A stretch of 64,000 bases of DNA from JBLIRR01 sp049472395 (lineage in GTDB: Bacteria > SZUA-182 > DTGQ01 > JBLIRR01), in assembly GCA_049472395.1 (NCBI GenBank), contig JBLIRR010000025.1:1-64000 (forward strand). The letters are read 5' to 3'. The notes below the pieces were generated by a model. It was not told the DNA's origin, did no database searches, and was given only the letters and a program-made list of their open reading frames with translations. The translations under genes and the position numbers were made by a program. Below, in pieces: positions 62,289 through 64,000 of the stretch; within the stretch, counting starts at the first letter, position 1, and the number at the start of each line of letters is the position of its first letter.

Positions 62289-62814
62289 CTTTCCTTCTAA
62301 GATAATATAAATCTCTTAATGTCTGTTTCACTTCACTATCATTTGGTTTCAAATTCTTCTCACGTTTAAACTTTGGAATAGCGGATGATAGCAGTGCAAT
62401 GACCTCTTTATTGATAAATAGATAATAATTTTTATCAAGAAATTTAGAATCCGCTTCAAGCGCTCTGCGATATGATTGAGCGCTTTTGCCTAACATTGCC
62501 TGTTTTCTGTAAAGCCTTGCCTGATATACCAAGCTTTGTGCTCGATCTGGCTTATTTTGTATAATATTATTAATTTCCGAGAGGGCCTTTTGAAAATCTC
62601 TTTTCTCTTCATGTTCAAAAACCAATTTATAGATTTTTTGATCTTCCTCCCGTAAGATTTTATTCTTTATAGGGCTTATAGAAGGTTGATCAACAACCGC
62701 ACTGGTAACCTCCCCTTTCTCATTGAGAATCATCACCGCAATGAGAATGATAAGAGCAGCAATAATGATACAATTTAGCCTGTCAAAATTATCGAATTGT
62801 TTCACAATCTTCAT
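62269..62814 (-). CDS. TPR-like membrane-anchored protein (181 aa)
   Basis: An N-terminal span (about 15-28; CIIIAALIILIAVMIL) and a soluble, helical remainder with two or more TPR-like pairs (FQKALSEINNIIQNKPDRAQSLVYQ, ARLYRKQAMLGKSAQSYRRAL, ADSKFL). Ends AGGCE. Probably periplasmic scaffold. The last 20 bp overlap the YedE-like gene, so the two are co-translated. No known YedE partner has this form. Confidence 0.75.
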   Translation of the reverse strand: MKIVKQFDNFDRLNCIIIAALIILIAVMILNEKGEVTSAVVDQPSISPIKNKILREEDQKIYKLVFEHEEKRDFQKALSEINNIIQNKPDRAQSLVYQARLYRKQAMLGKSAQSYRRALEADSKFLDKNYYLFINKEVIALLSSAIPKFKREKNLKPNDSEVKQTLRDLYYLRRKVAGGCE

Positions 62815-62988
62815 ACATTCTTTCTTTACTATCTTCTACTTACTTCCTCTTCCCTTCTCTTTTAGTATCTTACTCTCTATTTTAGCCTATGATTAAAACT
62901 ACAATTATGCATCTTCACTTTCTTTAGGCAATAATAAAGTGAAAGTATGCTGGGTAAGCAAAATATATTAATTAAATCTTATTTACAA

Positions 62989-63891
62989 CTAATATTCTTC
63001 ATACGGATACATGTTACAATTCTTCAGCATTGTCCGAATAGGATCATAATCAGAATCCTTGACCTCAACAAAACCATCAATCCAAAACCGGCGTAATATC
63101 TTCACTACCTCGCCATCTAACAAAACAGTATCGTCTTTTGTGATCGCCAGCATTATATCCTTTACCTTCCGGGCTATTGCAGTATCCACATGGCTTAAAA
63201 CACTCATAGTACAATAGGCAATGGGCTCATTTTCTCCTAATATGCGAAAATCATCCTCTCTTATCTTTCCCTCTTCGATCATATGATCAAGATCAAGACG
63301 GGGTGCTGCACCAGCATCGAATGCACCATATAGGACACCATAGATCACTTTCTCGTGTTTGAACGCTCCCCAGGGAATAGCATAATATGAGAGATCTAAT
63401 TCAGGATCGATTCCGGATTTTAGCATAAGATCGTATTGAGATAGATACCCCATAGGGGCAAGAGCAGGCCCAAAAACCATACTTTTTCCTCTTAGATCAC
63501 TCATAGCCTTAATTTTACTTTGCCTACGTACAATAATAGTGCCTGCATCCATTGAACCATAACGACCTCGCAGTTCACCTGCTATCAATGTGGCCCCATA
63601 TTCTTTTTTAAAAATTATATACAGTATGGAATTAGAATGAGCAAAATCCACCCCCTTCTTTTTGACAATATCTTCAAAGTCAGCGGTGTTAATATAGAGA
63701 GATATACATGGTCTGTCTAATCTTTCTGAAAGATAGGCAGTTAAAGGCTCAAATCGTGCCTTGCTCTCTTGAAGACTATTACAAATCATATAACCGATCT
63801 TTAGAGGTGGCAGAGATTGAGCAGACTTTCCCTGGCAACCGGCACAAAGCATTATGATAATAATTCCTCGTACTATATCTTTAAATTTCAT
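62989..63891 (-). CDS. PhnD-like substrate-binding lipoprotein
   Basis: 300 aa. Signal with lipobox LCAGC (residue ~19) and a periplasmic-binding fold of the phosphonate/phosphite PhnD family: LKIGYMICNSLQESKARFEPLTAYL, YGSMDAGTIIV, LRGKSMVFGPALAPMGYLSQ, and GVLYGAFDAGAA. No ABC permease or ATPase gene is present in the window. Start ATG at 63891 with GGGGGA upstream; an in-frame ATG at 63936 lies within the preceding partial gene. It may serve the YedE-like cluster or a sensor upstream. Confidence 0.83.
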   Translation of the reverse strand: MKFKDIVRGIIIIMLCAGCQGKSAQSLPPLKIGYMICNSLQESKARFEPLTAYLSERLDRPCISLYINTADFEDIVKKKGVDFAHSNSILYIIFKKEYGATLIAGELRGRYGSMDAGTIIVRRQSKIKAMSDLRGKSMVFGPALAPMGYLSQYDLMLKSGIDPELDLSYYAIPWGAFKHEKVIYGVLYGAFDAGAAPRLDLDHMIEEGKIREDDFRILGENEPIAYCTMSVLSHVDTAIARKVKDIMLAITKDDTVLLDGEVVKILRRFWIDGFVEVKDSDYDPIRTMLKNCNMYPYEEY

Positions 63892-63920
63892 ATTCACTAT
63901 ATTCCCCCAGCTTATTGATC

Positions 63921-64000
63921 TTAGGAAATCTTCCATTCAGGTAATAAGTTATTATTCTTTAAAAACTGGAATGCCATATCCTTATTTATTCCGTTCGTTG
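63921..64000 (-). CDS. Partial C-terminus of an unidentified protein
   Basis: The minus strand reads TNGINKDMAFQFLKNNN then LLPEWKIS followed by TAA at 63921-63923, and is open to the window edge. The composition looks coding (helical end plus LLPEW). It ends 29 bp before the PhnD-like gene and is in the same direction, so it may be the upstream gene of that operon. Too short to name. Confidence 0.5.
   Translation of the reverse strand, partial: TNGINKDMAFQFLKNNNLLPEWKIS

Overview
The window comes from an AT-rich, Gram-negative bacterium that could not be placed to species. Lipid A genes (lpxA, lpxB, lpxI, fabZ), Kdo and heptosyl transferases, OmpA-type lipoproteins and an eight-heme c-type cytochrome point to a diderm, probably anaerobic, lineage. 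MopE-type Asp/Cys repeats, DUF1566 domains, CFI-box-like protein ends and LpxI are all common in Desulfobacterota/deltaproteobacteria-like and related candidate-phylum genomes; that placement is inference. No rRNA, tRNA, CRISPR array or intact transposase was seen.

Layout. 0-2 kb is an accessory patch: a hairpin, two small membrane-anchored proteins and a frameshifted ArdC-like relic. 2-11 kb holds two giant secreted proteins (863 and 1770 aa). 11.3-14.5 kb (minus) is a coupled set: aminotransferase, DUF89 phosphatase, metallo-beta-lactamase-fold hydrolase and FmdB zinc ribbon. 14.6-18.7 kb (plus) has an anti-sigma-type ATPase, a nitroreductase, an OtsA-like synthase and an OmpA lipoprotein. 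20-23.6 kb (plus) is moaC-tatD-kdtA-waaF behind a near-consensus promoter. 23.6-28.5 kb (minus) has a CNT nucleoside transporter, a zinc-type dehydrogenase, an alpha/beta hydrolase broken by one in-frame TAG, a DUF4388 protein and a Cys-rich protein. 28.6-31.6 kb is a third large secreted protein. 31.8-36.7 kb (plus) is a glycan-type operon (GT-C-like membrane protein, GT2, AsnB). 36.9-39.3 kb has a cysteine desulfurase and the cytochrome.

39.7-45.8 kb is the lipid A locus, split into two convergent units: Gfo/Idh-lpxB (plus), and PHP-TPR-PilO-fabZ-lpxA-lpxI (minus), whose ends overlap. 46-47.3 kb encodes a secreted double-cohesin-like protein. 47.3-57.1 kb (minus) is an exopolysaccharide/O-antigen-type cluster: UbiA-type phosphoribosyltransferase, DUF362, five glycosyltransferases, an archaeal-type aldolase (ADH synthase family) and a WbaP-like initiating sugar transferase. 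57.1-63.9 kb (minus) is the most intriguing part: a tightly packed set of a YedE-type sulfur/selenium membrane protein, a threonine-synthase-like enzyme, a GSA-aminomutase-like enzyme, an extended DUF3343 (Se/S-carrier-like) protein and a CarK-like kinase/dehydratase, with a PhnD-like lipoprotein and a TPR protein upstream.

Four of the six promoters proposed on the plus strand share a TTGNNN / 16-17 bp / TGA-TANNNT (extended -10) pattern. The three largest secreted proteins all end within a few residues of a Gly-Cys-Phe-(Ile/Leu) motif, which suggests a shared C-terminal processing or anchoring signal.
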